A DNA stretch of 64,000 nucleotides from Flavobacteriaceae bacterium UBA3611. Its GTDB lineage: Bacteria; Bacteroidota; Bacteroidia; Flavobacteriales; Flavobacteriaceae. The stretch covers positions 62,001 to 126,000 of the forward strand of contig DFLU01000006.1 in the NCBI GenBank assembly GCA_002375495.1. The letters run 5' to 3'. Numbering within the stretch: position 1 is the stretch's first letter; each line of letters starts with the position of its first letter. This document shows, one piece after another, positions 16,491-26,203 of this stretch. Below the pieces are notes generated by a model that was not told where the DNA came from, ran no database searches, and was given only the letters and a program-made list of their open reading frames with translations. The position numbers and the translations under genes were made by a program.

Positions 16491-19322
16491 TCACTGTAAT
16501 TCTTTCTTTAAAAACTTGGCAGTAAAGCCTTTGTTGTTTTCTACAATCTCTTCTGGTGTGCCCGTTGCCATGATCTTACCACCTTTTTTACCACCTTCGG
16601 GCCCGATATCGATAATATAATCGACCGTTTTAATCACATCTAGGTTGTGCTCAATAATTACCACGGTGTTTCCTTTGGCCACTAATTTGTTAAGAACGAT
16701 AAGCAGAACTCTGATATCTTCAAAATGAAGACCGGTGGTAGGCTCGTCTAAGATATAAAAAGTATTGCCAGTATCTCTTTTTGAAAGTTCTGTTGCCAAC
16801 TTAATTCGTTGCGCTTCACCACCGGAAAGTGTCGTAGACTGTTGTCCTAAAGTAATATAACCCAGACCAACATCTTGGATGGTTTTTAGCTTTCGGTATA
16901 TTTTTGGTATGTTTTCAAAAAACGGAACAGCTTCATTGATGGTCATTTCCAGCACATCATAAATTGAATTCCCTTTGTAACGTATCTCCAAAGTTTCACG
17001 GTTAAAACGCTTTCCTTGGCAGGTTTCGCACTCAACATACACGTCTGGTAAAAAGTTCATTTCAATCACTCGCAGTCCGCCACCTTTACACGTTTCACAT
17101 CTTCCGCCAGCGACATTAAAACTGAAACGACCTGGTTTATAGCCACGAATCATCGCCTCAGGGATTTTCGCATATAAACTTCGTATTTCTGAAAATACCC
17201 CAGTGTAGGTTGCCGGATTGCTTCGCGGCGTTCTACCGATAGGCGATTGGTTAATGTCGATCACCTTATCTAAATGTTTTAGCCCAACGATTTTTTTATA
17301 GGGCATTGGTTTTTTCACCCCATTAAAAAAGTGTGCGTTTAAAATAGGGTAGAGGGTCTCATTAATAAGCGTAGATTTTCCACTTCCTGAAACTCCTGTA
17401 ACACCTACCATGGTACCCAAAGGGATTTCAATGCTTACGTTTTTTAGGTTGTTTCCTGTGGCTCCACTAAGTGTAAGTGATTTACCATTGCCTTTTCGGC
17501 GTTCTTTCGGCACTTCAATTTCTTTTACACCACTTAAATAATCGGCGGTTAGGGTTTGGTGTTTTAAAATTTCCGTAGGGGTTCCTTCAGAAACAATCTC
17601 ACCTCCATGCCGCCCTGCTGCAGGACCAATATCAATCACATAATCTGCATGCTCAATCATGTCTTTGTCATGCTCTACCACAATCACAGAATTTCCGATA
17701 TCGCGCAATGAGATAAGCGATTTGATTAATTTTTCATTATCACGCTGGTGCAAGCCAATACTGGGTTCGTCCAAGATATAGAGCACACCTACCAACTGTG
17801 AACCGATTTGCGTTGCGAGCCTGATTCGCTGTGCTTCGCCACCCGACAATGATTTTGAACTTCGGTCTAAGGAGAGGTAGGTAAGGCCCACATCAATCAA
17901 AAACTGTAAGCGAGACCGTACTTCTTTTAAGATTTCAGCAGCGATTTTCAATTGGGTATCGCTCAGCTTTTTTTCGATGTCATTAAACCATTCTGCCAAC
18001 TCGATCACGTCCATGTGGGCAAGCTCGGCAATGTTTTTTTCGTTCACTTTAAAATAGAGTGATTCTTTCCGCAGGCGACTACCCCCGCACTCTGGGCAGG
18101 CAACTTTGTCCATGTATTCTTTGGCCCACCGTTGTAACGACTTACTTTCGTTGGCTTCGTAGGTATTCTGAAGGAAAGTAGCAACACCTTCAAAATCGAT
18201 TTTATAATTGCGGGTAATCCCTAAAGTCTTCGATTCGACATCAAACTTTTCGTTTCCGCCGTGAAAGATCATTTCCTTTGCCTTTTCAGGAATGCTTTCA
18301 AATGGATCACTGAGGCTAAAATCGAAACGCTGTGCAATGAGTTCCAACTGTTTAAAAATCCAATTGTTTTTTTGCGGTCCGTGCGGCGCCAAGGCTCCTT
18401 GTTTAATAGAAAGTGTCCCGTCTGGTACCAACTTGCTCAGATTCACTTCATGCAATTTCCCTAAGCCTTTGCAATTGGGGCACATGCCTTTGGGCGAATT
18501 GAACGAAAAGTTGTTTGGTTCTGGATTCGGGTACGAAACGCCAGAGGTAGGGCACATCAATGACCTACTGAAATAACGCACTTCATCGGTTTCGTTATCG
18601 AGCACCATGAGTACATCGTCGCCATGGTACATAGCAGTAATAATAGTTTCTGAAAGGCGCTTGTCGGTGTCGCTTTCTTCAGAAATTTTTAAGCGATCGA
18701 CCACAATTTCTATATCGTGCGTTTTATAGCGATCAATGCGCATTCCTTTTACAATATCGATCACTTCACCATCTACACGAACTTTTAGAAATCCTTGTTT
18801 GGCAATCTGCTCGAAGAGTTCGCGGTAGTGCCCTTTTCTAGAACGCACTACAGGAGCAAGAACGCTTACTTTTTTTCCGTCGAAATCGTCTATGATAAGT
18901 TGTTTGATCTGCTCATCGCTATAACTCACCATTTTCTCACCGGTATTGTAGCTGTAGGCATCACTGGCACGAGCGTATAACAGACGTAGGAAGTCATAAA
19001 TTTCAGTAATGGTACCTACGGTTGATCGCGGACTCCGACTGGTAGTTTTTTGTTCTATGGCGATAACGGGAGATAGGCCTTCAATTTTATCGACATCGGG
19101 TCGTTCTAGGCTACCCAAGAATTGGCGTGCGTATGCAGAAAATGTTTCAATATAGCGCCGTTGTCCTTCAGCATAAATTGTGTCGAAGGCGAGTGACGAT
19201 TTTCCGCTTCCCGAAAGTCCGGTAATAACCACCAATTGTTCTCTTGGAATGCTAACATCTATGTTCTTTAAATTGTGGACACGAGCGCCTAAAACTTCAA
19301 TAAAATCGCCATTTTTTGCCAT
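16491..19322 (-). CDS. uvrA: Excinuclease ABC subunit A
   Basis: This 943-residue UvrA recognises bulky DNA damage in nucleotide excision repair. It has two ABC ATPase modules: Walker A GLSGSGKSS near residue 35 with the signature SLSGGEAQRIRLA, then GVSGSGKST and TLSGGEAQRIKLA. Zinc-binding CxxC pairs include CPNCKGLG, CPECGG, CETCKGGG and CETCQGKRF. The ATG at 19322 is chosen over an upstream TTG. A perfect -7 box lies only 6 bases before this ATG, so the mRNA may be leaderless. uvrB and uvrC are not in the window. Confidence 0.97.
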   Translation of the reverse strand: MAKNGDFIEVLGARVHNLKNIDVSIPREQLVVITGLSGSGKSSLAFDTIYAEGQRRYIETFSAYARQFLGSLERPDVDKIEGLSPVIAIEQKTTSRSPRSTVGTITEIYDFLRLLYARASDAYSYNTGEKMVSYSDEQIKQLIIDDFDGKKVSVLAPVVRSRKGHYRELFEQIAKQGFLKVRVDGEVIDIVKGMRIDRYKTHDIEIVVDRLKISEESDTDKRLSETIITAMYHGDDVLMVLDNETDEVRYFSRSLMCPTSGVSYPNPEPNNFSFNSPKGMCPNCKGLGKLHEVNLSKLVPDGTLSIKQGALAPHGPQKNNWIFKQLELIAQRFDFSLSDPFESIPEKAKEMIFHGGNEKFDVESKTLGITRNYKIDFEGVATFLQNTYEANESKSLQRWAKEYMDKVACPECGGSRLRKESLYFKVNEKNIAELAHMDVIELAEWFNDIEKKLSDTQLKIAAEILKEVRSRLQFLIDVGLTYLSLDRSSKSLSGGEAQRIRLATQIGSQLVGVLYILDEPSIGLHQRDNEKLIKSLISLRDIGNSVIVVEHDKDMIEHADYVIDIGPAAGRHGGEIVSEGTPTEILKHQTLTADYLSGVKEIEVPKERRKGNGKSLTLSGATGNNLKNVSIEIPLGTMVGVTGVSGSGKSTLINETLYPILNAHFFNGVKKPMPYKKIVGLKHLDKVIDINQSPIGRTPRSNPATYTGVFSEIRSLYAKIPEAMIRGYKPGRFSFNVAGGRCETCKGGGLRVIEMNFLPDVYVECETCQGKRFNRETLEIRYKGNSIYDVLEMTINEAVPFFENIPKIYRKLKTIQDVGLGYITLGQQSTTLSGGEAQRIKLATELSKRDTGNTFYILDEPTTGLHFEDIRVLLIVLNKLVAKGNTVVIIEHNLDVIKTVDYIIDIGPEGGKKGGKIMATGTPEEIVENNKGFTAKFLKKELQ

Positions 19323-19328
19323 AGTTTG

Positions 19329-19336
19329 CAAAGGTA
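19329..19336 (-). promoter_or_regulatory. -7 box of uvrA, close enough for a leaderless transcript
   Basis: TACCTTTG on the minus strand matches TAnnTTTG exactly and ends 6 bases before the uvrA ATG. The start of transcription would fall at or next to the start codon. No SOS-type operator was recognised. Confidence 0.5.
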
Positions 19337-19406
19337 CTCATTTGTATTGAAAATTTAAACCTTGCAGGTATCTCCTTCTTTGAAATTTATTATTTTATTG
19401 AAGTAC

Positions 19407-20420
19407 TTATTCTGAAATTTCCTTCGATAAGAACTGGTAGAAGGTTGTTGAAATAAAAAAGATAGTACTCACCACAAAAGCGATGCTGATAATGAGGAAG
19501 ATAACGGGTAATTCGAACAACAAAAAGCAAAGGGGTAGCAGTATTCCAAAAAGTGAAACCATCAGGAAGATACTGTAGAGATATCTCATGGCGCGGGGCA
19601 ATCCTTTTCCTGCCACATTCTGAAACTGAACCAATTTTGGAATCACTTCTTTGGTCATGTATTCGCCAAGGCGCGATAAAAATACTTCGTTAAAAGATGA
19701 ATCCTCAAAATGCTCACTGTCTATAGAATTTGCCAAAAGCATGATGCGTTCTTGGTGCCTTTCAAAAACCGCATTGTAATCTAAAAAGTCTTTAAAAATG
19801 GCAAACTTATACCCAAAGTAGTACCACAATCCAGAACCTGATTTATGTTCGAGCCATTTTTCAACGATATCCTTTCCGTAGGAAGAAGGATAGACGATGT
19901 TCTCTGGAATTCGTTTGTCTTTTGGGCTGGTCATCAACAACGATTTCATCTCTAGGTAGAGATTTTCGGTATCTTCAAAATTGTGATTTTCCTGAAGGAA
20001 TTCGATCGCCAATTTCGATTTGCCTTTGTAGAACTCTTTAACTTCAAAAAAGGTAAGACCAGCAAACTCATCGTCTATGTAATCCTTAAGTCCCGGCAGC
20101 CACATTTTTGAACGCAACAGTAATTCGATAATATTTCGAAAACTGTGCATTTTTTCAGTAATTCTACCCAGATGGTCAGTGGCTAATTCTTTAGAAGATT
20201 TTAATCGGAATGTACCCATAGCCAGGTACACCATGAGTAAGATGGCAATAAAACCGCTGATTGCGATAAATAGGGTAGTAAGATCTGATAATTTGTCTAT
20301 AAAAGCAGGAGTTGCAACTACCTTTTGGCGAAGCAAGAAAATTAACGCAATGCACAGAACACCGCTAAACACCAATGGTATCACGGCATATACATCTCGT
20401 ACAAGCGATTTTCTCTTCAT
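19407..20420 (-). CDS. Uncharacterised four-span membrane protein
   Basis: This 337-residue protein begins MKRKSLVRDVYAVIP; the frame to 20483 adds 21 less likely residues. Two membrane spans lie near residues 12-30 and 45-65, then a soluble, charged, mainly helical region (about 75-275), then two spans near 280-300 and 305-325. No known catalytic motif was recognised. It lies upstream of uvrA on the same strand with an 84-bp gap that holds the uvrA promoter. Function unknown. Confidence 0.65.
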   Translation of the reverse strand: MKRKSLVRDVYAVIPLVFSGVLCIALIFLLRQKVVATPAFIDKLSDLTTLFIAISGFIAILLMVYLAMGTFRLKSSKELATDHLGRITEKMHSFRNIIELLLRSKMWLPGLKDYIDDEFAGLTFFEVKEFYKGKSKLAIEFLQENHNFEDTENLYLEMKSLLMTSPKDKRIPENIVYPSSYGKDIVEKWLEHKSGSGLWYYFGYKFAIFKDFLDYNAVFERHQERIMLLANSIDSEHFEDSSFNEVFLSRLGEYMTKEVIPKLVQFQNVAGKGLPRAMRYLYSIFLMVSLFGILLPLCFLLFELPVIFLIISIAFVVSTIFFISTTFYQFLSKEISE

Positions 20421-20680
20421 TACATAAGCTGCGCAGTTGGGGGCTGCATTTGTGATTACAGAAACAACAATAATACCACACAACGTTCTGTGGGTTTTAT
20501 TTTAGATTCAAGATTAACGAGGCAGTTGTAACGGCAAACGGGTTGTTAACAAGTATTTAAAACGTTTTGATTCGACTTCAAAAATACGGATTTCAATGTC
20601 AGTTTGTAGTAAAAACCTTACATTTCGATATGTGGTAGTAGATATCCGATGAAATACCCTTGTTGCAGTGAAAGCCGCTA

Positions 20681-22396
20681 CTAGAATCCCACTGCGGTGT
20701 CATCACCACGTGGATCGGCACCACCTTCGAGGGTACCATCGGGTAACACTAAAATAGCATCTACCTTACCGATAATAGGATCTACTCGGGTGTTTTCTGG
20801 GTATCCTTTTTCCGCGAGACGTGCTTTTAGTTCTGGCGAAAAACGATCTACTTCATATCTGATTGCATCTGGTAGCCATTGATGGTGAAATCGAGGTACA
20901 TTTACTGCTTGTTGCATGTGCATTCCAAATTCGTTTACATTCAGAATGGTTTGCAACACCGAAGTGATAATGGTGGCACCACCGGGTGTGCCTACTACCA
21001 TCCAAAGGTTGCCGTCTTTTTCAACCAAAGTTGGTGTCATAGAGCTTAGCATCCGTTTTTGGGGCGCAATGGCGTTTGCTTCCCCACCTACCAATCCGTA
21101 AATATTGGGCTGACCGGGTTTTGCACTAAAATCGTCCATTTCGTTATTCAGAAAAAAACCGAGGTCTTTTACATATAGTTTTGACCCGTAGCCAGAATTT
21201 AGTGTAGTAGTTGCCGAAACCGCGTTTCCGTATTGATCTACAATAGAGTAGTGGGTCGTTTCTTCGCTTTCGTAGCCAAGAATTTTCCCTGGACCGATGA
21301 TTTCCGAAGGAGTTGCCTGTTCGAAACTAAAATTTGCCATCCGTTGCTCTAAATACGTATCTGAGACTAAGGAATCGACTGGGATTTCAACAAAATCAGG
21401 GTCGCCCAAAAAATAGCTGCGGTCTGCATACGCACGCCTTTCGGCCTCTGCCAGCACCTGTATGTATTTTTCAGAATTGTGCCCATAGGTTTCCAACGGA
21501 AAGGGTTCGACCATCTTTAAAATCTGTGCAAGACAAACTCCACCGCTTGACGGGGGCGCCATAGAAATAACTTTCAAATCTTTATAATCGAATACAATAG
21601 GTTCACGAAACTCAGCTTCGTACACTTCTAGGTCATCGATTGTGATTATTCCACCTCTTTGCTGAATGTAATCTACTAGTTGCTGGCCAATCGATCCGCC
21701 ATAGAATGCAGTGAGCCCTTCTTTTGAAATCGTTTCCAGCGTTGTTGCCAATGCTTCATTTACGAGTCTGTCTCCTGCCTTATAGCCGTTTGTCATGATA
21801 GAAGGTTCACCGCTAATTTCTTCAAAGATGGGGGCGTAGTGGTTTAGGCGTGCTGCCTGTTGTTCTGTAACGATAAAACCTTTTCTGGCCAAGGCAATCA
21901 CGGGTGCTAAAATTTCTTCCATAGGTAGTGTGCCCAGTTTTTCACGAACCGCGAACATTCCAGCAATGGTACCGGGAACGCCAACGGCAAGACTTCCTTG
22001 TTTGCTTTTTTCGGCTTCATACACACCTTGTGCATTTAAATACATATCTCTGCTGGCAGCCATGGGGGCTTTTTCGCGATAATCGAATGACCCCAATTCT
22101 CCATATTGGGTTCTGTACACCATGAATCCGCCACCGCCTAAATTACCGGCGTATGGGTACACCACAGCGAGTGCTAATTCTGTAGCGATCATGGCATCAA
22201 AAGCGTTTCCTCCGTTTTTCAGAATTTCTATACCAACTTTAGATGCCTCTTCACGAGCCGAAACTACCATTGCTTTTTCGGTAATGAGTCCGATTTCAGG
22301 AAGGTTTTCAATGGGGGGCGTTGCTTGCTGCTGCGATTGCTTGCAAGAAAAGCAGAGCAGCAGTAGCAGGAGCCATGTGAAGTTTTTGAGCCTCAT
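20681..22396 (-). CDS. ggt: Gamma-glutamyltransferase (lipoprotein)
   Basis: This 571-residue Ntn-hydrolase precursor hydrolyses or transfers the gamma-glutamyl group of glutathione and related peptides. The signal peptide ends in a lipobox (LCFSC, C17), so the enzyme is probably membrane-anchored. Autocleavage is expected before T379 in the motif TTHYSIVDQYGNAVS, giving a large and a small subunit. Substrate-binding features include SREEAS-like AREEAS near residue 46 and the GTPGG motif. The protein ends RGDDTAVGF, as in other family members. The start overlaps the stop of the AcpH-like gene by 4 bp, so the pair is an operon. Confidence 0.93.
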   Translation of the reverse strand: MRLKNFTWLLLLLLCFSCKQSQQQATPPIENLPEIGLITEKAMVVSAREEASKVGIEILKNGGNAFDAMIATELALAVVYPYAGNLGGGGFMVYRTQYGELGSFDYREKAPMAASRDMYLNAQGVYEAEKSKQGSLAVGVPGTIAGMFAVREKLGTLPMEEILAPVIALARKGFIVTEQQAARLNHYAPIFEEISGEPSIMTNGYKAGDRLVNEALATTLETISKEGLTAFYGGSIGQQLVDYIQQRGGIITIDDLEVYEAEFREPIVFDYKDLKVISMAPPSSGGVCLAQILKMVEPFPLETYGHNSEKYIQVLAEAERRAYADRSYFLGDPDFVEIPVDSLVSDTYLEQRMANFSFEQATPSEIIGPGKILGYESEETTHYSIVDQYGNAVSATTTLNSGYGSKLYVKDLGFFLNNEMDDFSAKPGQPNIYGLVGGEANAIAPQKRMLSSMTPTLVEKDGNLWMVVGTPGGATIITSVLQTILNVNEFGMHMQQAVNVPRFHHQWLPDAIRYEVDRFSPELKARLAEKGYPENTRVDPIIGKVDAILVLPDGTLEGGADPRGDDTAVGF

Positions 22397-22977
22397 AATT
22401 CTGAAAGTTTAACTTGTGACGCTGTGATCAATTCAGCAAAAAAGGAAGTGAACTCATCTTCAAATTCTGTATAAAACTCTTCCAGTTCTAACACGGCAAA
22501 GTTCATTTTTGAACGGTTTTTGGTACGTTGGTTCATTTGGTTCAAGATAGTACTAATGCCCTGTATGCTAGCATAGCTGAGCAGCCAATTGTCTGCAATC
22601 ATATACGGCATCATACGCTGTATTCGGGTCGGTAATATTTCAAAATTGGTACGCAGCAGTTCGTAAAAATTGGTTACATAATCGGCTAAGGGCTGCGGAT
22701 GGTAATCGTTCCAGTTTTTAGCTAGAAAGTGGTCATAAAGAATGTCTACGATCACTCCGCTGTAATGGCCATAATTTTTGTGCAATCTAGCAGTACTCTG
22801 CCGTACGGTGGGGTGACTGTCTGTATAACTGTCTATAAATCGGTGCAAAAGAATTCCTTTTTGAATTTTTGGCGGGAACTTTTTATAGCGCTTTCCCTTG
22901 ATGCCATCTGCTATAAAATTGCCTATGGTAATGCCTTCGTCTTCACCAGAAAGATAGATATGTGCTAGAAAATTCAT
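22393..22977 (-). CDS. acpH: ACP phosphodiesterase (AcpH/DUF479)
   Basis: This 194-residue protein begins MNFLAHIYLSGEDEGITIGNFIAD and contains LHRFIDSYTDSHP and VDILYDHFLAKNW. These are the conserved metal-binding His/Asp segments of the AcpH (acyl carrier protein phosphodiesterase) family, a branch of the HD-like fold. The predicted reaction removes 4'-phosphopantetheine from holo-ACP. The ATG at 22977 replaces a TTG three codons upstream. It overlaps ggt by 4 bp. Confidence 0.85.
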   Translation of the reverse strand: MNFLAHIYLSGEDEGITIGNFIADGIKGKRYKKFPPKIQKGILLHRFIDSYTDSHPTVRQSTARLHKNYGHYSGVIVDILYDHFLAKNWNDYHPQPLADYVTNFYELLRTNFEILPTRIQRMMPYMIADNWLLSYASIQGISTILNQMNQRTKNRSKMNFAVLELEEFYTEFEDEFTSFFAELITASQVKLSEL

Positions 22978-23022
22978 CTGGGACAATTTACAAATTTGCG
23001 GTCTACTTTTAGCGATAACAAG

Positions 23023-23030
23023 TATCTTTG
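23023..23030 (+). promoter_or_regulatory. -7 box of glmM
   Basis: TATCTTTG matches TAnnTTTG exactly and ends 19 bases before the glmM ATG. A TTTG lies 24 bases further upstream, slightly more than the usual spacing. Confidence 0.55.
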
Positions 23031-23049
23031 CAAAAAATAAAAACTACCT

Positions 23050-24438
23050 ATGACTTTAATAAAATCGATATCAGGTATCCGTGGTACTATTGGCGGTGCT
23101 CAAGGCGAAAATTTAACCCCCATTGATGCAGTGATGTATGCTGCGGCCTATGGAACTTGGGTGCGGCGACAACGGGATAAAGATTCGTATGCGGTGGTAG
23201 TAGGTCGAGATGCACGAATAAGTGGCGAAATGATACAGCAATTGGTGATGCAAACGTTGGTGGGGATGGGCTTTCATGTAATCGATTTAGGATTGTCTAC
23301 TACACCTACGGTGGAAATGGCAGTAACCATGGAGCATGCCGACGGTGGGATTATCCTTACCGCAAGCCACAACCCGAAGCAATGGAACGCCCTTAAATTA
23401 TTGAACAATAAAGGGGAATTCTTAAATGCGGAAAACGGACAAGAAATTTTGGACATTGCCGAAGGGGGAACTATCCAATTTAGTGAGGTGGATAACCTGG
23501 GACGGATTTCAATAAATGAAGCGTACATCGATTTGCATATTGATGAGATTTTAGAACTGCCGTTAGTGAATGTTTTGGCTATAAAGAAAGCTAATTTTAA
23601 AGTAGTGGTTGACGCCGTAAACAGTACCGGTGGAATTGCAGTACCGTTGCTCTTGGAGGCATTGGGCGTACACCCGGTTAAGTTGTATTGTGATCCTACT
23701 GGGCATTTTCCACACAATCCGGAGCCACTAAAAGAGCATTTGGGCGATCTTATGGAATTGGTGGTAAAGGAGCGTGCCGATTTCGGAATAGTGGTAGATC
23801 CTGATGTAGACCGATTGGCGTTTGTAGATGAAAAAGGAGCTATGTTTGGTGAAGAATACACTTTGGTGGCTGTGGCAGACTATATTTTACAGCACAATCC
23901 AGGTACCACGGTGAGTAATATGTCGTCTTCACGTGCATTGCGCGATGTGACCGAAAAGCATGGCGGAACCTATACAGCCAGCGCTGTAGGTGAAGTGAAC
24001 GTAGTACAGCAGATGAAAGACACCAATGCTGTGATTGGCGGCGAAGGGAATGGCGGAATCATCTATCCGGAGTTACACTATGGAAGGGATAGTTTGGTTG
24101 GAATCGCTTTGTTTTTGAGCCATTTGGCAGCAGAAAAAATTGCGGTAAGCGAGCTTCGGAAACGATACACCAGCTATTTTATGAGCAAGAAAAAAATTGA
24201 ACTCACACCACAGCTTGATGTAGATGCTATTCTGAAGGAAATGGAGTCTCGATATGCCAATGAACAAATCAATACCCTTGATGGTGTTAAAATTGATTTT
24301 GCTGAAAATTGGGTCCACCTTAGAAAATCGAATACCGAACCTATCATTAGAATCTATACAGAGGCCAAAAGCCAAGACGAGGCAGACGCGTTGGCAGATC
24401 GGTTTATAGGCGAGTTACAAGTCATTGCGGGGTTGTAG
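23050..24438 (+). CDS. glmM: Phosphoglucosamine mutase
   Basis: This 462-residue alpha-D-phosphohexomutase is assigned as GlmM, which converts glucosamine 6-phosphate to glucosamine 1-phosphate for UDP-GlcNAc. The phosphoserine loop TASHNP is at residues 104-109 (S106), the metal loop is DPDVDR, and the sugar-binding loop is GEGNGG. The phosphate-binding loop near the C-terminus reads RKSNTEPIIRIYTEA. Phosphomannomutase activity cannot be excluded from sequence alone. It is transcribed divergently from acpH/ggt and meets the acyltransferase gene tail to tail. Confidence 0.9.
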   Translation: MTLIKSISGIRGTIGGAQGENLTPIDAVMYAAAYGTWVRRQRDKDSYAVVVGRDARISGEMIQQLVMQTLVGMGFHVIDLGLSTTPTVEMAVTMEHADGGIILTASHNPKQWNALKLLNNKGEFLNAENGQEILDIAEGGTIQFSEVDNLGRISINEAYIDLHIDEILELPLVNVLAIKKANFKVVVDAVNSTGGIAVPLLLEALGVHPVKLYCDPTGHFPHNPEPLKEHLGDLMELVVKERADFGIVVDPDVDRLAFVDEKGAMFGEEYTLVAVADYILQHNPGTTVSNMSSSRALRDVTEKHGGTYTASAVGEVNVVQQMKDTNAVIGGEGNGGIIYPELHYGRDSLVGIALFLSHLAAEKIAVSELRKRYTSYFMSKKKIELTPQLDVDAILKEMESRYANEQINTLDGVKIDFAENWVHLRKSNTEPIIRIYTEAKSQDEADALADRFIGELQVIAGL

Positions 24439-24466
24439 TGGGATGCTTTTTGGCGATGCAGAAACC

Positions 24467-24489
24467 TTTCGACTGCGCTCAAGGTGACA
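24467..24489. repeat. Single copy of the REP-like motif
   Basis: The bases TTTCGACTGCGCTCA then AGGTGACA match the arm at 16341-16362 with two differences. It lies in the 82-bp spacer between the convergent genes glmM and the acyltransferase. Confidence 0.7.
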
Positions 24490-24520
24490 TCGCTAACGGT
24501 GAGCTAGACGCGTCCAAAAA

Positions 24521-25408
24521 CTAAACGTAATCTTTTACTTTGTCGCGATACTTCCACCGTTTGTGCGTCCATAGGTAGTACGCAGGCTCTGCATGTATCT
24601 GTTCTTCTACAAGCGCTAAGAACTTATCGGTGATTTCGTAATCTGGAAAGTCATTAGGATGCTTGGTAATAAGCCTAACATTGGCGGCATAATGACCACG
24701 TTTTACCTTTCTAATATCTAGATAGATCACCGCCATATCAAACTTCTTTGCGAGCATTTCGCCTCCCGTGAGTACCGGAACTTTTACTCCCATAAATTCT
24801 TGAAAATGCTTTGCTTTCCAGTGTTTGGCAGTCTGGTCTGCTATAAAACCATTAATGATGAGTTCGCCACGGGAAAGGGCAGCTCCCATTTTGTGAACGG
24901 TTTCTTTGGTATTGATGAGCTCTGAATCGTATCGGGCGCGTATTTTTTTAACCAACCGGTCGAAATACGGATTTTCAATCTTTTTATACACCGCGTACCC
25001 CTTGTGGTTTATAAATCGTTGTAAGATTACACTCCATTCCCAGCTGGCATAATGGCCCATAAACATCATGATGTTGCGGTTTTCTTTTTCAAGCTCATGT
25101 ATAATTTCTACGTTGGCCACTGTAAAACGCTTCTTCATTTCTGCTTCGGAAATAGAAAGCGATTTTATAGCTTCTACGACCATATCGCAAAGATGGGTGT
25201 AGAATTTTTTCGAAATCGTTTTAAGTTCTGCTGTAGATTTTTCAGGAAAGACAAGTCGTAGATTCGCCATGACCACCTTTTTTCTATAGCCTATGATATA
25301 GTAGATGAGACCGTATAGCACATCTGAAATTCCATACAATGCCCAAAAGGGGAGTTTGGAAAGACACCAGATAAGTGGGTACACTAAAATATAAACTAAC
25401 CGTTGCAT
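24521..25408 (-). CDS. Lipid A biosynthesis acyltransferase (LpxL/HtrB family)
   Basis: This 295-residue protein begins MQRLVYILVYPLIWCLSKLP with an N-terminal membrane anchor. The motif GHYASWEW is the H(x4)E catalytic pattern of late lipid A acyltransferases. Further support comes from VVMANLRLVFPE early on and GGEMLAKKF later. The predicted role is transfer of a secondary acyl chain to lipid A at the inner membrane. The start at 25408 is the first ATG; a TTG at 25462 would add 18 residues upstream of the -7 box. It is divergent from the rhomboid gene. Confidence 0.88.
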   Translation of the reverse strand: MQRLVYILVYPLIWCLSKLPFWALYGISDVLYGLIYYIIGYRKKVVMANLRLVFPEKSTAELKTISKKFYTHLCDMVVEAIKSLSISEAEMKKRFTVANVEIIHELEKENRNIMMFMGHYASWEWSVILQRFINHKGYAVYKKIENPYFDRLVKKIRARYDSELINTKETVHKMGAALSRGELIINGFIADQTAKHWKAKHFQEFMGVKVPVLTGGEMLAKKFDMAVIYLDIRKVKRGHYAANVRLITKHPNDFPDYEITDKFLALVEEQIHAEPAYYLWTHKRWKYRDKVKDYV

Positions 25409-25422
25409 AGCGAATGTTCCCG

Positions 25423-25430
25423 CAAAACTA
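25423..25430 (-). promoter_or_regulatory. -7 box of the LpxL-like gene
   Basis: The minus strand reads TAGTTTTG, a perfect TAnnTTTG, 14 bases before the ATG at 25408. Confidence 0.5.
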
Positions 25431-25470
25431 ACTAAATTTATGCTTCTTATTTTAAAAAACAACGCTCTAA

Positions 25471-26121
25471 ATGAAAGGGATTGATATTGCTACCATTGTA
25501 ATAATTGCAGCCAACGTATTGGTGTCGTTAAAAGGGTTTAACGACTTTTCTTTTTTCGAAAAATATAAGTTTAACATTGCAGGGATACGTCGTGGCGAAC
25601 AGATTAGGATGTTCACTTCTGGTTTTCTGCATGTCGATTTTACCCATTTGCTGTTCAATATGATCACGCTCTACTTTTTTGCGGGTGTCGTGATCAACGC
25701 CTTGGGTACCGTTCAGTTTGTGTTAATATATCTAGCTTCATTGCTCGTCGGAAATTTACTGTCGTTCTATTTTCATAAGGATGAATACCACTACAGCGCT
25801 GTTGGGGCAAGTGGTGCGGTAACCGGGATTCTATACGCAGCCATCTTATTTTACCCAGATATGGGCCTATACCTTTTCTTTATTCCTATCGCGATTCCTG
25901 CATGGATTTTTGGCTTGGTATACCTATTGTACTCAATTTACGGGATGAAGAGCAGACGTGGTAATATTGGCCACGATGCCCATTTTGGAGGCGCCATAGC
26001 GGGTTATGTGCTCACCTTAGGGTTTGCACCCGGATTGTTTAGTACGAGCTTGTGGATTGTAATAGTGCTCGCGCTGCCTATTATTCTATTGTTTGTACTC
26101 CATAAATTAGGTAAGATTTAA
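25471..26121 (+). CDS. Rhomboid family intramembrane serine protease
   Basis: This 216-residue membrane protein has about six spans. The catalytic serine is S114 in the motif GASGAVTGI and the catalytic histidine is H171 in HDAHFGGAIAGY. The conserved HxxxN of the oxyanion region is at H59-N63 (HLLFN). The family cleaves single-span membrane proteins inside the bilayer. Its substrate here is unknown. It is transcribed divergently from the LpxL-like gene and ends at a bidirectional terminator. Confidence 0.93.
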   Translation: MKGIDIATIVIIAANVLVSLKGFNDFSFFEKYKFNIAGIRRGEQIRMFTSGFLHVDFTHLLFNMITLYFFAGVVINALGTVQFVLIYLASLLVGNLLSFYFHKDEYHYSAVGASGAVTGILYAAILFYPDMGLYLFFIPIAIPAWIFGLVYLLYSIYGMKSRRGNIGHDAHFGGAIAGYVLTLGFAPGLFSTSLWIVIVLALPIILLFVLHKLGKI

Positions 26122-26138
26122 ATCCTTCAAGTTGTATC

Positions 26139-26195
26139 AAAAAAAAAGTTCTGTTGTAGCCCACCAAAAGGTACAACAGAACGTTTATTTTTTTT
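26139..26195. terminator. Bidirectional intrinsic terminator
   Basis: A perfect 11-bp stem (GTTCTGTTGTA at 26148-26158 with its complement at 26172-26182) has a run of A on the left and T on the right. It can therefore stop transcription from both the rhomboid gene (+) and the TlpA-like gene (-). Confidence 0.92.
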
Positions 26196-26203
26196 ACTTC
26201 TTT

